From: Dyadobacter sandarakinus | GTDB lineage: Bacteria > Bacteroidota > Bacteroidia > Cytophagales > Spirosomataceae | Length of the DNA: 64,000 bases | Assembly (NCBI RefSeq): GCF_016894445.1 | Contig: NZ_CP056775.1 | Span: 4,886,001-4,950,000 of the forward strand | Direction of reading: 5' to 3' | Shown: positions 25,945-35,477 of the stretch, one piece after another | Layout of the letters: every line of letters begins with the position of its first letter | Numbering within the stretch: the stretch's first letter is position 1 | The notes under the pieces: model-generated | The model's database searches: none | What the model was told of the DNA's origin: nothing | Seen by the model: the letters and a program-made list of their open reading frames with translations, nothing else | Program-made: the position numbers and the translations under genes

Positions 25945-28866
25945 TCAATAAGCCGACCTGTCGTAGAAAGAGCGGCGCCTTGTTACTTTCAGGTCCTGCA
26001 GGATGGCAGATTTTACCTTTAGGGTGAAGCTATAGTTGCTTACCCGGGCCGAGCTGCCGGCAAAAGGTGTCCAGGTGAAACTCATATCCCAGCAGTGCAG
26101 GTCGCGGTACAGGGAAAGGGTTGTTATCGTAGGACTGAATGCCGTAAAGTCAAACCCGGTACTGACGCTTACTTTAAAGTTCTTGGTTAGGCTCAGGTCA
26201 CCTGTAGCCTGAATGGCCTGAATCAGCATGGCATTGGACAACCCCGCCTTGGACAATCCGAAGTTGTAGTTCAGCGACACGTTCCACGGAATGTTGAAGT
26301 CCACATACAGGTCCGGATTTTGCGCGATAAACTCTTTTTGAGCCTCGGTAGGCGAGTTGTCGGGCTGGCCGGGCGTTGTCGGTTTGGGTTTATTATTGGA
26401 CGAACTTTTGGGTGAAAAGCTGGTACCCAGTGTGAAACCAAGGTTCTGAAGGTTGGCAAGGCCTTGTCCCTGCGTAATGGCATACTTGTTCACTTTGGTC
26501 CCTATCTGGTTGCCTATGGCCCTTGGATTGGGCTCATATGCGTAAGGATCAAGGTTCATATTGAAGTTCAGGTTCAGGTTCCGGCCGATCCGCGCATTTG
26601 CATTTACAGTAATATTGGTCAGATTGAGCGAGTCGGCAAGCAGGTTATAGCTACCTCCGATGCTCAGGTTGTCCAGCAGTGATACTTTTTCAAACTGCGC
26701 TGCCGCCGTGTCGCTCTTGCTCTTGAGCTTCATTTCAAAAGAGTTGTTCAAACTGAATGAAATGACGCTTGATGCCCGCCCATTGCCTATACCCGAGCCT
26801 ACTCCCCTGAATTTGGAAAGGGACAGCTCCCGGTTATTTCCCGACCTGTCGGTCACATTGATCCTTTCATAAAATCCGAATGCATCACCGGTAAAGTCGG
26901 GTGTGTAGGTAAATGAGATCAGCGGGATTACCGTATGCCGGATCGCTTCCAGCCTTCTCCCGCCTATAAAGAAAGTACCGTAAAAGCGGGTGTTAAGACT
27001 TGTCGCAAAGTTGTAGGTGTACTCGGTACCTGCCTGTTTCAGAGTATCAATGCGGATGCTGTCCTGGCCTACCTTGGTGTACCGGTACTGCTTGGTAAAT
27101 ACCTCGCCGGAAAGTCCGATGCTGGGCGTCACGTTCACAAAGCGCAATACCTTGAAGTTGGGCAAAGAAATAGGAAGACTGTACCGTCCCGTAAATTGTG
27201 CGTCGCGGAGCATTGCGGGCAGGTTGTTCAGGTTAAATGCAACCGTTTTTGCCGTGTTGATGCGGGAGGAATTTACTTTATTGGTGAGTACAAAACCCAG
27301 AGTACTGTAAGAAGTGTCGATGGAAGCCAGCGAGTTGGTCAGGGTGTAGTTTCCATTGAAATCGAGGCCCAGCCGGAAGCTTTCGTACCACCGCCCCTGT
27401 CCGCCTCTCAATGCAAATGGTGCGATCTGGTTGACGCCAAAGCTGAAATCGGATGAAATGTTGGTTTTTCCGCCTTCCCGCCTGTTTGTAACCTGGCTGT
27501 ACTGACCGAAGTTCTGGTTCACGCGCAAACTTGCTGCTGCCCGCATGTACTGCCCGAAAGTGCGGTTATACTGCACCGATGAGCTTGCTACATTGGAAAT
27601 GTACCTTTGCGTATCAAATTCCTGAAACTGATTGTAACTGTTGCTTGTCACGTTAACATTCGCAGAAAACGTGGAGTTGCCCCGCGGCCTTGGCGTGTGC
27701 GACCATACAATGCTGAAATCATTGGTGATACCCCGGCCCAGGAGCCTGTCGATCTCGTCACTCGACTTGTTACGGTTAAAGCGCAGGGCAATATTGCCCG
27801 AGTACTGGTACCTTTTGGTATACACCGAGCTCAGACCAAGCCCCCAGCTGCCTGTAGAGTAGATCTGCCCAAGCAATGTCAGGTTCACAAATTCACTGAT
27901 CGCAAAGTAATATCCGCCTTCCCGGAGGTAAAAACCGCGTCCGTTGGGCTCCTCACCGTAGGTAGGCACAATGATCCCGGAGGTACCCGTTTCTTTTTTC
28001 TTCGGAAAAGGGAAAAAGCCGAAAGGCAATGCAATTGGCAGCGGTACATCGCTGATGACCAGGTTGAAAGGCCCGGAAATCACCTGCTTCTTGTTCACCA
28101 TCTTGATTTTGGGCGCATTGATGTAATAATGCGGGTGTGTGAGGTTACAGGTTGTATAGATCGAGTGGCGGATGTAAAAGTTTCCCTCGTCATCCTTTTT
28201 GACCTTCTCGCCGCGGATATTGCCGTCGCCTTCCTGGGTTACAATCCCCTGGATCAATGCTTTCTTGCTCTTGAAATTGTAGCGTATTTCCTTGGTGTTG
28301 TACATCTCCGTCCCATCCTGAAAGATAGGATCACCGACTATTTTTTTGGCCGTGGAGTCGTAGGTACCTACCGCATATACTTCATTGGTAATCCAGTTGA
28401 GCCGGATGTAGTTGGCTTTCAAATTGATGGTGCCGTACGTTACCTCGGCATTGCCATATAAATGTACCTGCTTCAGCACGGCATCCGTGATGGTAGAGTC
28501 CTGCGACACGTACTGGACTACACTCTGAAGATCGTCGGGATTGGATAGGGAATCTGCCCGGGTTGAATCAGCGGAAAGGCTGTCGGCCCGTACGCTGTCT
28601 CCCGGCATTCGTGAGGAAGACAGTAATGCTTTCCCGGTACCGGAGGTGTCCGTACGGGAGTTGTTTTGCGCAGTAACCAGAGAATCTGCTGACTGATTGA
28701 CAGAAGCCGTAACTTTCGTTTTTCCAGCATTTTTCCCCGCCTTCCCGGTGCGTTGCCGCACGCATGCTACTGTGCTGAATAGAAGAAGCGCAACAACAGA
28801 CGATATAATAATCGCCTTTCTTTTCAGTTCTAACAAATAAAGTATTTTTGCATAACGGAATTTCAA
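25945..28866 (-). CDS. LPS-assembly outer-membrane protein LptD-like
   Basis: 973-residue envelope protein. An N-terminal hydrophobic segment (IIISSVVALLLFSTVAC) and a Ser/Asp-rich linker precede an OstA/LptA-like jellyroll (about 130-280: VHLYGNAEVTYGTINLKANY, TCNLTHPHYYI). A very large barrel domain of beta strands extends to the C-terminus. This is the Bacteroidota form of LptD, which inserts LPS in the outer leaflet. No ATG exists near the start: TTG at 28866 or TTG at 28836 are the options. The shorter one would leave the promoter of the divergent amidase outside the coding region. Confidence 0.85.
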   Translation of the reverse strand: MKFRYAKILYLLELKRKAIIISSVVALLLFSTVACVRQRTGKAGKNAGKTKVTASVNQSADSLVTAQNNSRTDTSGTGKALLSSSRMPGDSVRADSLSADSTRADSLSNPDDLQSVVQYVSQDSTITDAVLKQVHLYGNAEVTYGTINLKANYIRLNWITNEVYAVGTYDSTAKKIVGDPIFQDGTEMYNTKEIRYNFKSKKALIQGIVTQEGDGNIRGEKVKKDDEGNFYIRHSIYTTCNLTHPHYYINAPKIKMVNKKQVISGPFNLVISDVPLPIALPFGFFPFPKKKETGTSGIIVPTYGEEPNGRGFYLREGGYYFAISEFVNLTLLGQIYSTGSWGLGLSSVYTKRYQYSGNIALRFNRNKSSDEIDRLLGRGITNDFSIVWSHTPRPRGNSTFSANVNVTSNSYNQFQEFDTQRYISNVASSSVQYNRTFGQYMRAAASLRVNQNFGQYSQVTNRREGGKTNISSDFSFGVNQIAPFALRGGQGRWYESFRLGLDFNGNYTLTNSLASIDTSYSTLGFVLTNKVNSSRINTAKTVAFNLNNLPAMLRDAQFTGRYSLPISLPNFKVLRFVNVTPSIGLSGEVFTKQYRYTKVGQDSIRIDTLKQAGTEYTYNFATSLNTRFYGTFFIGGRRLEAIRHTVIPLISFTYTPDFTGDAFGFYERINVTDRSGNNRELSLSKFRGVGSGIGNGRASSVISFSLNNSFEMKLKSKSDTAAAQFEKVSLLDNLSIGGSYNLLADSLNLTNITVNANARIGRNLNLNFNMNLDPYAYEPNPRAIGNQIGTKVNKYAITQGQGLANLQNLGFTLGTSFSPKSSSNNKPKPTTPGQPDNSPTEAQKEFIAQNPDLYVDFNIPWNVSLNYNFGLSKAGLSNAMLIQAIQATGDLSLTKNFKVSVSTGFDFTAFSPTITTLSLYRDLHCWDMSFTWTPFAGSSARVSNYSFTLKVKSAILQDLKVTRRRSFYDRSAY
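28843..28850 (+). promoter_or_regulatory. Candidate -7 element for the amidase gene
   Basis: TATTTTTG fits TAnnTTTG and lies 64 bp before the amidase ATG, within the first codons of the longest lptD frame. Confidence 0.4.
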
Positions 28867-28913
28867 AATTAGCAGAGAAACCTCTAACGAGTAACGCCAC
28901 CTTATAAAAAATA

Positions 28914-29729
28914 ATGTTAAAAGTTCTTAATTTGGTTATCCCTGCAAGTTGTCTCCTGGCAAGTCTTGCATTTGTCTTCAAAAACGAGCCGGTACCTGTC
29001 AGAAAAGAAGCTTTTACAGTCACCAGAAGTAAGGTGAATACTGTGGTGATTGATGCGGGCCATGGCGGCAAGGATCCCGGTACGAGAGGCCGTACCACCA
29101 GAGAGAAGGATGTGGCGCTCAGCGTAGCCCTTGAACTGGGGAAGAAGATCAAAGAGGAAACACCTGATGTAAAGGTACTTTTCACCCGCTCCACCGACGT
29201 CTTTATTGAGCTCGGTGAGCGTTCGGCTTTTGCCAACCGCAACAATGCCGACCTGTTCATCTCCATTCATTGTAACGCCACGCCCCGGTCGCGCTCCGTA
29301 CACGGTACCGAGACTTTCGTGATGGGTTTGCACAAAACAGAAGGCAACCTTGAAGTGGCAAGAAGGGAGAACTCGGTAATTCTTCAGGAAACCAACTACA
29401 AGCAGAAATACAAGGGTTTCGACCCTAATTCCCCGCTGGCGCATATTATGCTGGCCAACTATCAGAGTGCATTTATTTCCGGCAGCCTGCGTCTCGCCGA
29501 CCTGATCGAGCGAAAGTTCCAGACTGTTTCCCAACGTGAAAGCCGGGGTGTGAAGCAGGCCGGATTTCTGGTTCTCTGGCGTGCCGCCATGCCCAGCGTG
29601 CTGATAGAAACCGGTTTTTTGTCCTCACCCGACGAGGAAGAATACCTCAGCTCGGACGAAGGCCAGGAAGAAGTGGCAGAGTCCATTCACCAGGCATTTA
29701 TGGCCTACAAGCGGGATATGGACCGGTAG
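28914..29729 (+). CDS. N-acetylmuramoyl-L-alanine amidase
   Basis: 271-residue Amidase_3 zinc enzyme that cleaves the peptide stem from murein glycan strands. It has an N-terminal export signal and then the zinc ligands: His in VVIDAGHGGKDPG, Glu in KEKDVALSVALELG-like REKDVALS and His in LFISIHCNA. The catalytic Glu is in PSVLIETGFLS. The insert between the second and third blocks covers the active site as in AmiA/AmiC types. It is divergent from lptD and 95 bp upstream of the MCE gene. Confidence 0.93.
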   Translation: MLKVLNLVIPASCLLASLAFVFKNEPVPVRKEAFTVTRSKVNTVVIDAGHGGKDPGTRGRTTREKDVALSVALELGKKIKEETPDVKVLFTRSTDVFIELGERSAFANRNNADLFISIHCNATPRSRSVHGTETFVMGLHKTEGNLEVARRENSVILQETNYKQKYKGFDPNSPLAHIMLANYQSAFISGSLRLADLIERKFQTVSQRESRGVKQAGFLVLWRAAMPSVLIETGFLSSPDEEEYLSSDEGQEEVAESIHQAFMAYKRDMDR

Positions 29730-29744
29730 CCTGGCGCACTTTGT

Positions 29745-29776
29745 TTTGATTTAGCCAAACAAATGTCATTAATTTG
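29745..29776 (+). promoter_or_regulatory. Candidate promoter for the MCE gene
   Basis: TTTG (29745-29748), 20-bp spacer, TTAATTTG (29769-29776), one mismatch from TAnnTTTG. Confidence 0.35.
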
Positions 29777-29824
29777 ATGTTTACGGTAAATCAGTACAAA
29801 CACACAGTGCCAATCAGCTAGTCC

Positions 29825-30793
29825 ATGAAATTATCCAGAGAAGCAAAAGTCGGAACGATGGCCCTGGTGGCTATTGTAGTTCTCTATTTCGGCTTTCATG
29901 TCCTCAAAGGTTCAGATGTTTTCTCAAGAACCTATAAGTACCACGTCATTTACGATAATATCGATGGTCTTACGGCCTCCAATCCTGTACTGTTAAACGG
30001 GCTGAATGTAGGTCGCGTACAGGAGATCAGGCTGCTTCCTGCTCAGAATAACAAGCTGCTCGTGACGCTGGACATCCAGAAAAGCGTGGACATCCCGGTA
30101 GGAAGTACTGCCGTACTGGCTGATGGCGGATTGCTGGGCGGTAAGGTAGTGCACCTGGCAATGGGTCCGGCCGGCAAAAACCTGGAAGATGGGGATACCC
30201 TGCGGGCTGATAAGGAGTCGGGCATTAGTGCCGTACTCGAAAAGCAGGCTTTGCCGCTGGTTACGCATGCAGACTCTCTTGTGAAAAACCTGGACCTTGT
30301 TGTAAGCGGATTTAAAGAAACCGGGCTGATCCTGAATCAGGTACTAAAAAACTACGATCAAACCGGCAGCAGTCTGCAGGGGCTTTTAGGTGAAAACCGG
30401 AAAAACCTCCTTGCGCTGACAGGCAATCTCAATACGCTCTCCACTTCACTGGTTGAAACTGAAAAGGAACTCAAACCGCTCCTCACCAAAACCGGCAGTC
30501 TGGCCGACTCACTTAATGCGCTGCGGTTGGGAGAAACCGTGCAAAATGCCAATAAAGCCATCGGCGAGCTGCGCCAGATTCTTGACAGTGTTGAGTCGGG
30601 CAAGGGAACAGCCGGCCGGCTCATCAAGGATGAAACATTATACAATAACATCGACCGCACGATTGTGAGCCTTAATAAGTTGCTGACAAACTTCCGGGAA
30701 CATCCCAAACGCTACGTCAGTATTTCTGTTTTTGGTAAAAAGGATAAAGGTCCTGCCGAATCGCCCCTGGACACCACTACGGTCATTAAGTAA
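29825..30793 (+). CDS. MCE-domain (MlaD-like) lipid transport protein
   Basis: 322 residues: one N-terminal membrane helix (VGTMALVAIVVLYFGFHVL), an MCE domain (about 38-120; NIDGLTASNPVLLNGLNVGRV, ADGGLLGGKVVHL) and a long helical C-terminal part (about 140-310) like the hydrophobic tunnels of MCE proteins. It probably carries phospholipids between inner and outer membrane with the MlaE/MlaF ABC parts, which are encoded elsewhere. It follows the amidase gene. Confidence 0.9.
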   Translation: MKLSREAKVGTMALVAIVVLYFGFHVLKGSDVFSRTYKYHVIYDNIDGLTASNPVLLNGLNVGRVQEIRLLPAQNNKLLVTLDIQKSVDIPVGSTAVLADGGLLGGKVVHLAMGPAGKNLEDGDTLRADKESGISAVLEKQALPLVTHADSLVKNLDLVVSGFKETGLILNQVLKNYDQTGSSLQGLLGENRKNLLALTGNLNTLSTSLVETEKELKPLLTKTGSLADSLNALRLGETVQNANKAIGELRQILDSVESGKGTAGRLIKDETLYNNIDRTIVSLNKLLTNFREHPKRYVSISVFGKKDKGPAESPLDTTTVIK

Positions 30794-30871
30794 CATTGGA
30801 ATTGAAGATCAGATACGAGTCGTTTGCTTACCCGCAAACGACTTTTTATTTTTAGAAAAATACGCACCATC

Positions 30872-32485
30872 ATGACCAACGAGGAAAGCCTGACGCAAAT
30901 GCTCAATGAGCTTCGCCGCAATTACGAGCGCGTAAAACTCGGCGGAGGGCAAAAGCGGATCGACGATCACCACCGTAAAGGTAAGCTTACAGCCCGCGAA
31001 CGCATTGATCACCTGACTGACGAAGGCAGCTACTTTCTGGAAATCGGTGCATTTGCCGGAGAAGGGATGTACGAAGCGGAAGGAGGAAGCCCCTCCGGCG
31101 GGGTTGTGGCGGGTATCGGGTATGTGGCGGGCCGTCAATGCATGATTGTCGCGAACGATGCCACGGTGAAAGCAGGCGCCTGGTTCCCGATTGCCGCCAA
31201 GAAGAACCTTCGCGCGCAGGAAATCGCCATGGAAAACCGCCTCCCCGTCATTTACCTTGTCGACAGTGCGGGTATTTTCCTTCCACTGCAGGCCGAGGTT
31301 TTCGCGGATAAGGAGCATTTTGGCCGTATTTTCAGAAACAATGCACGAATGTCCGCCATGGGAATCGTGCAGATTGCCGCGATCATGGGCAGCTGTGTGG
31401 CCGGGGGAGCTTACCTGCCCATCATGTCCGATGAAGCATTTATCGTGGAAGGTACCGGCTCCCTTTTTCTGGCGGGGCCTTTTCTGGTCAAATCCTCGAT
31501 CGGGGAGGATGTGGATGCCGAAACCCTGGGTGGGGCCGAAATGCACTGTAATATTTCCGGCGTTACTGATAACCGTTACGCCGACGACCGCACCTGCCTT
31601 GATGCCATTAAAAGACGGATCAGCAGCCTGGGTAGTCCGGCGAATGCCGGGTACGACAGGGTACCTGCACAATTGCCCGCCCGGGATCCCCAGGAAATTT
31701 ACAGCATCCTTCCTGCCGACAGGCTCAAACCATACGATATGCGGCCGCTGCTCGAATGCATCGTGGATGCGCCCGGCCTGGACGAGTACAAGCCCGAATA
31801 TGGGAAAACACTGATATGTGCCTATGCCCGGGTTGATGGCTGGGCAGTGGGTATTGTGGCCAATCAGCGAAAAATGGTGCGCTCGGGTAAGGGTGAACTG
31901 CAGATGGGCGGCGTCATTTACAATGAGTCGGCTGATAAAGCGGCACGTTTTATCATGAACTGTAATCAAAAAAAAATACCATTGCTCTTCTTTCAGGATG
32001 TGACAGGCTTTATGGTGGGCAGCCGGGCCGAACAGGGGGGCATTATCAAGGATGGGGCTAAAATGGTGAGTGCCGTGGCTAATTCCGTTGTACCGAAATT
32101 TACCTTCATCGTGGGCAACTCGTATGGAGCGGGCAACTACGCCATGTGCGGCAAAGCTTATGATCCAAGGCTGATCTATGCATGGCCTACTGCCCAAATG
32201 GCGGTGATGAGCGGTGCTACTGCTGCAAAAACCCTTTTGCAGGTACAAACCGCCACCATGAAGGCCAAAGGTGAAACCATGACGGAAGCAGCCGAGCAGC
32301 AACTTCTGGACCAGATTACCCAGCGATACAATGCCGAACTGTCCCCATATTACGCCGCTGCACGCCTTTGGGTGGACGGGATTATTGACCCGGCAGATAC
32401 CCGCCGGATTATTTCAACCGGCATTGCCGCAGCCAATCAGGCGCCTTCCGATGCAACGTTCAATGTAGGGGTGATCCAGGTTTGA
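30872..32485 (+). CDS. Acyl-CoA carboxylase beta subunit (methylcrotonoyl-CoA carboxylase type)
   Basis: Carboxyltransferase subunit of a biotin-dependent carboxylase. 537 residues from the ATG at 30872; the frame extends to a TTG at 30824 that precedes the natural start. KGKLTARERIDHLTDEGSYF, GGVVAGIGYVAGRQCMIVAN, the acyl-CoA site GSCVAGGAYLPIMSDEAFIV and the carboxybiotin site VVPKFTFIVGNSYGAGNYAM are intact. Length and sequence fit the leucine-degradation enzyme (MCC beta), which converts 3-methylcrotonyl-CoA. The biotin-carrying alpha subunit is not in the window. Confidence 0.9.
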   Translation: MTNEESLTQMLNELRRNYERVKLGGGQKRIDDHHRKGKLTARERIDHLTDEGSYFLEIGAFAGEGMYEAEGGSPSGGVVAGIGYVAGRQCMIVANDATVKAGAWFPIAAKKNLRAQEIAMENRLPVIYLVDSAGIFLPLQAEVFADKEHFGRIFRNNARMSAMGIVQIAAIMGSCVAGGAYLPIMSDEAFIVEGTGSLFLAGPFLVKSSIGEDVDAETLGGAEMHCNISGVTDNRYADDRTCLDAIKRRISSLGSPANAGYDRVPAQLPARDPQEIYSILPADRLKPYDMRPLLECIVDAPGLDEYKPEYGKTLICAYARVDGWAVGIVANQRKMVRSGKGELQMGGVIYNESADKAARFIMNCNQKKIPLLFFQDVTGFMVGSRAEQGGIIKDGAKMVSAVANSVVPKFTFIVGNSYGAGNYAMCGKAYDPRLIYAWPTAQMAVMSGATAAKTLLQVQTATMKAKGETMTEAAEQQLLDQITQRYNAELSPYYAAARLWVDGIIDPADTRRIISTGIAAANQAPSDATFNVGVIQV

Positions 32486-32539
32486 TTTTTGTGCCCTGAA
32501 TCCAGCTAAACACATTTTTTTACAAACATATAAACAAAA

Positions 32540-33421
32540 ATGTCCGAAAAAATCGCATTTCTTGGCCTGGGCAACCTGGGCTCGCCCATAGCCGAAAGTC
32601 TGATCAATGCAGGCTATGAGCTCACCGTCTGGAACCGTACTGCCGCCAAAGCCGATCCGCTGGCAAAGCTGGGCGCGAAACTAGCCGCAAGCCCCGTTGA
32701 AGCCATTACGCCGGGTGCGCTGGTGATATCGGTACTGTCCGACGATGCTGCTGTAAAGGATACATTTTCCGAGGAGGTACTGCAAAAGCTGGGCAATGGA
32801 GGGATACATATTTCCATGAGCACGATCTCGCCGGAAGCTGCGCGCTTTCTCGAAAAGACGCACGAAAAGTTCGGGGTCGGGTATGTGGCTGCGCCCATTT
32901 TCGCACGTCCGGAAGCTGTGAAGTCGGCGGTAGGAAATATCTGCCTGTCGGGTAAAGCAGCCCCCAAGGAGCGCATCCGTCCTGTTGTGCAGACGTTTGT
33001 GAAAGGTGTTTTTGATTTTGGGGAAGATGCGGGTGCGGCCAACGTGGTCAAGCTGGCAGGCAACTTTATGATTGCGGCAAGCATGGAAATGATGGCAGAA
33101 GCATTCACGATGGCCGAAAAGAATGGTATCGAGCGGCAGAAGATCTACGAAATGCTTACGTCGACCCTTTTTGCAGCACCTATTTTCCAGAATTACGGTA
33201 AAATCGTGGCCCGTCATATTTACGAGCCTGCCGCATTTCGGTTGCCCCTGGGCTTGAAGGATATTAACCTTACTTTAAAAACCGCATCCGACGTGCACGT
33301 GCCTATGCCACTCGCCGATTTGTTGAAAAACCGCTTTGTGGCTGCATTGGCAAAAGGGCGTGAGGACCTCGACTGGGGTGCGCTGGCGCTGGGTGCGTCG
33401 GATGATGCAGGCCTGTCCTGA
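32540..33421 (+). CDS. Beta-hydroxyacid dehydrogenase (3-hydroxyisobutyrate dehydrogenase family)
   Basis: 293-residue NAD(P)-dependent enzyme: IAFLGLGNLGSPIAESLINA (nucleotide fold), ISMSTISPEAARFL (substrate motif), VKLAGNFMIAASMEMMAEAF with the catalytic Lys in VVKLAGN, and FRLPLGLKDINLTL near the C-terminus. The family includes 3-hydroxyisobutyrate and glyoxylate reductases; the substrate is not determinable. It lies 54 bp after the carboxylase gene, which is consistent with branched-chain amino-acid breakdown. Its TGA ends exactly where the convergent NlpC gene ends. Confidence 0.88.
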   Translation: MSEKIAFLGLGNLGSPIAESLINAGYELTVWNRTAAKADPLAKLGAKLAASPVEAITPGALVISVLSDDAAVKDTFSEEVLQKLGNGGIHISMSTISPEAARFLEKTHEKFGVGYVAAPIFARPEAVKSAVGNICLSGKAAPKERIRPVVQTFVKGVFDFGEDAGAANVVKLAGNFMIAASMEMMAEAFTMAEKNGIERQKIYEMLTSTLFAAPIFQNYGKIVARHIYEPAAFRLPLGLKDINLTLKTASDVHVPMPLADLLKNRFVAALAKGREDLDWGALALGASDDAGLS

Positions 33422-33919
33422 TCAGTCGAGCAGCCTTTTGACAGCCACAAACCGCTTGCGGTAATAAGAAGCATCAAGCAGATCGTACCGGATTCCACCG
33501 TTCCATGCTGAATGTATGAAGCGGATGGAATTGGGTGCGACATCGGTGATAATGCCTACGTGGCCGATGTTCTTGCTTTTTACACTTTCTCCTTTGAAGA
33601 ATATGAGGTCGCCCGGCCGGGCATCGTCCAGGTTCACTTCCGCACCGTGCGTGGCTTGTGCTGCACTGGAATGAGGCAGTGTAATGTTCCATTTATTGAA
33701 ACAGTACCGTACAAAGCCCGAGCAATCAAAACCTTTTTTAGAAGTTCCGCCGGAGCGGTAAGGGATGTGCAGATGCTTGACGGCAAAGTTAACGATGGCA
33801 CTTTCTGAATGACTGCTGTCTGCTTTGACAGTTGTGCGTACATGTACGGCTTTTACGCCATGAATGCCTGCGGTACTGAGCAGTACGAGTACAAATAACC
33901 TTGAAAAAGACACGCGCAT
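33422..33919 (-). CDS. NlpC/P60 cell-wall hydrolase
   Basis: 165-residue exported cysteine peptidase that cuts murein peptides. Signal peptide (FVLVLLSTAGIHGVKA), then one NlpC/P60 domain with Cys in GFDCSGFVRYCF, His in GHVGIITD and the third polar residue in FIHSAWNGG. PGDLIFFKG precedes the His as usual. No SH3 domains, so it is a minimal enzyme. Its stop codon abuts the stop of the convergent dehydrogenase gene. Confidence 0.93.
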   Translation of the reverse strand: MRVSFSRLFVLVLLSTAGIHGVKAVHVRTTVKADSSHSESAIVNFAVKHLHIPYRSGGTSKKGFDCSGFVRYCFNKWNITLPHSSAAQATHGAEVNLDDARPGDLIFFKGESVKSKNIGHVGIITDVAPNSIRFIHSAWNGGIRYDLLDASYYRKRFVAVKRLLD

Positions 33920-34165
33920 GAATGCAGGAAGGTTTGTTACCAGACTTTTACGGATCAGGAAAATGTCCGTATTGTTTTTTGTTAAAAAACCATTGAATCA
34001 TAAAGCTAACGTCTTTTTTGCATCATTTAGCTTCTTATTTTGTATTAAAAATCCATATAATTTGTAAATCGCTGGGCTTATATAACAAATCCTTTTCAGG
34101 TTAAAGTAAAGCTTTAACAATGTCGCAAACGCCTTTTTGAGCTTCAATCGCCCCGTGTTTTTTCC

Positions 34166-34173
34166 TACTTTTG
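34166..34173 (+). promoter_or_regulatory. Candidate -7 element for purM
   Basis: TACTTTTG matches TAnnTTTG, 39 bp before the purM ATG. The rest of the 293-bp gap (33920-34212) is AT-rich and holds no recognised gene or riboswitch. Confidence 0.45.
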
Positions 34174-34212
34174 TGTTTTCGGGCAGCGCCCGGTCCATCT
34201 AATTCTGCTCCA

Positions 34213-35385
34213 ATGAACACCACCGACCGTTACTTGCAACGCGGCGTATCGGCATCCAAAGAAGATGTGCATAAGGCAATCGAAAAAATTGACAAAGGGC
34301 TTTTTCCAAAAGCATTTTGCAAGATTGTGCCTGATACCCTGGCCGGTGACCCTGATTATTGTACGATCATGCACGCCGACGGTGCGGGTACCAAAACCTC
34401 CCTGGCTTACCTCTACTGGAAAGAAACCGGCGATATCTCAGTATGGAAAGGCATTGCGCAGGATGCGATCGTGATGAATACCGATGACCTGCTTTGCGTG
34501 GGCGCATTGGGGCCGATGCTGTATTCCTCGACCATCGACCGCAACAAGAACCGGATTCCGGGGGAGGTGATCGCCGAGATCATCAACGGAGCCGAGGAGG
34601 TACTGGAAATGCTGCGCAGCTATGGGGTGGAAATTTACAGCACCGGGGGCGAAACAGCGGATGTGGGCGACCTCGTGCGCACTGTTACGGTCAATAGTAC
34701 TGTCATTGCAAGAATGCGGCGCTCGGAAGTGATTGACAATGCAAACATCCGTCCGGGCGATGTGATCGTAGGATTATCATCTTACGGGAAAGCAGCCTAT
34801 GAGACAAGCTATAATGGTGGGATGGGCAGCAATGGGCTTACCTCCGCCCGTCACGACGTACTTGGCAAGTACCTCGCTTCAAAATATCCCGAGAGCTTTG
34901 ATCCGGAAGTAGACAATGCATTGATTTATAGCGGATCAAAAAGGCTGACAGACGCTGTACCCGGAACAACGCTCAATGCAGGGCAGCTTATCCTGTCGCC
35001 TACACGCACCTACGCACCCGTAGCCAAGGCGCTGCTGGATGAGATCAGGCCGCATATACATGGCATGGTACATTGCAGCGGAGGCGCTCAGACAAAGATT
35101 CTACATTTTGTTGATAACCTTCACATTATCAAAGATAACCTTCTGCCGGTACCCCCATTGTTCAGGATGATACAGGAAGAAAGCGGTACGAGCTGGCAGG
35201 AAATGTACAAGGTGTTCAATATGGGGCACCGGCTCGAAATTTATCTTTCCGAGCAATATGCTGCTCAGGTTATCAGTATTTCGAATTCATTCGGGATTAA
35301 AGCACAGGTAATCGGACGGGTAGAAGCGGCTGAGCATAAAAGCCTGACGATCCGGAGCGAGGCAGGCGAGTTCCGCTATCAGTAG
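34213..35385 (+). CDS. purM: Phosphoribosylformylglycinamidine cyclo-ligase
   Basis: AIR synthetase, fifth step of purine synthesis. 390 residues from the ATG at 34213 (MNTTDRYLQRGVSASKEDVH); the frame upstream to 34171 overlaps the promoter and is not used. MHADGAGTKTSLAY binds ATP. AQDAIVMNTDDLLCVGA and STGGETADVGDLVRTVTV follow, and the C-terminal domain has HCSGGAQTK and FNMGHRLEIYL. The length is typical of the Bacteroidota form. No other pur gene is adjacent. Confidence 0.93.
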   Translation: MNTTDRYLQRGVSASKEDVHKAIEKIDKGLFPKAFCKIVPDTLAGDPDYCTIMHADGAGTKTSLAYLYWKETGDISVWKGIAQDAIVMNTDDLLCVGALGPMLYSSTIDRNKNRIPGEVIAEIINGAEEVLEMLRSYGVEIYSTGGETADVGDLVRTVTVNSTVIARMRRSEVIDNANIRPGDVIVGLSSYGKAAYETSYNGGMGSNGLTSARHDVLGKYLASKYPESFDPEVDNALIYSGSKRLTDAVPGTTLNAGQLILSPTRTYAPVAKALLDEIRPHIHGMVHCSGGAQTKILHFVDNLHIIKDNLLPVPPLFRMIQEESGTSWQEMYKVFNMGHRLEIYLSEQYAAQVISISNSFGIKAQVIGRVEAAEHKSLTIRSEAGEFRYQ

Positions 35386-35477
35386 GTCCTGACAGGCACA
35401 AGTATTTTACAAAGGGGTAAATAGCGGTTACAACTATTTTGTAACCGGTTCGTCAACTTTCTAAAATACTCGTGCTG

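Noticed and set aside
27607..28461. 284-residue + strand frame inside lptD
   Set aside because: Antisense to the LptD jellyroll and barrel region; no family-like motif, high Arg/Val shadow composition.
30809..32302. 497-residue open frame on the minus strand inside the acyl-CoA carboxylase gene
   Set aside because: It lies wholly antisense to a complete, well-conserved carboxylase gene and its translation has no recognisable domain; long antisense frames are expected in such codon-biased genes.
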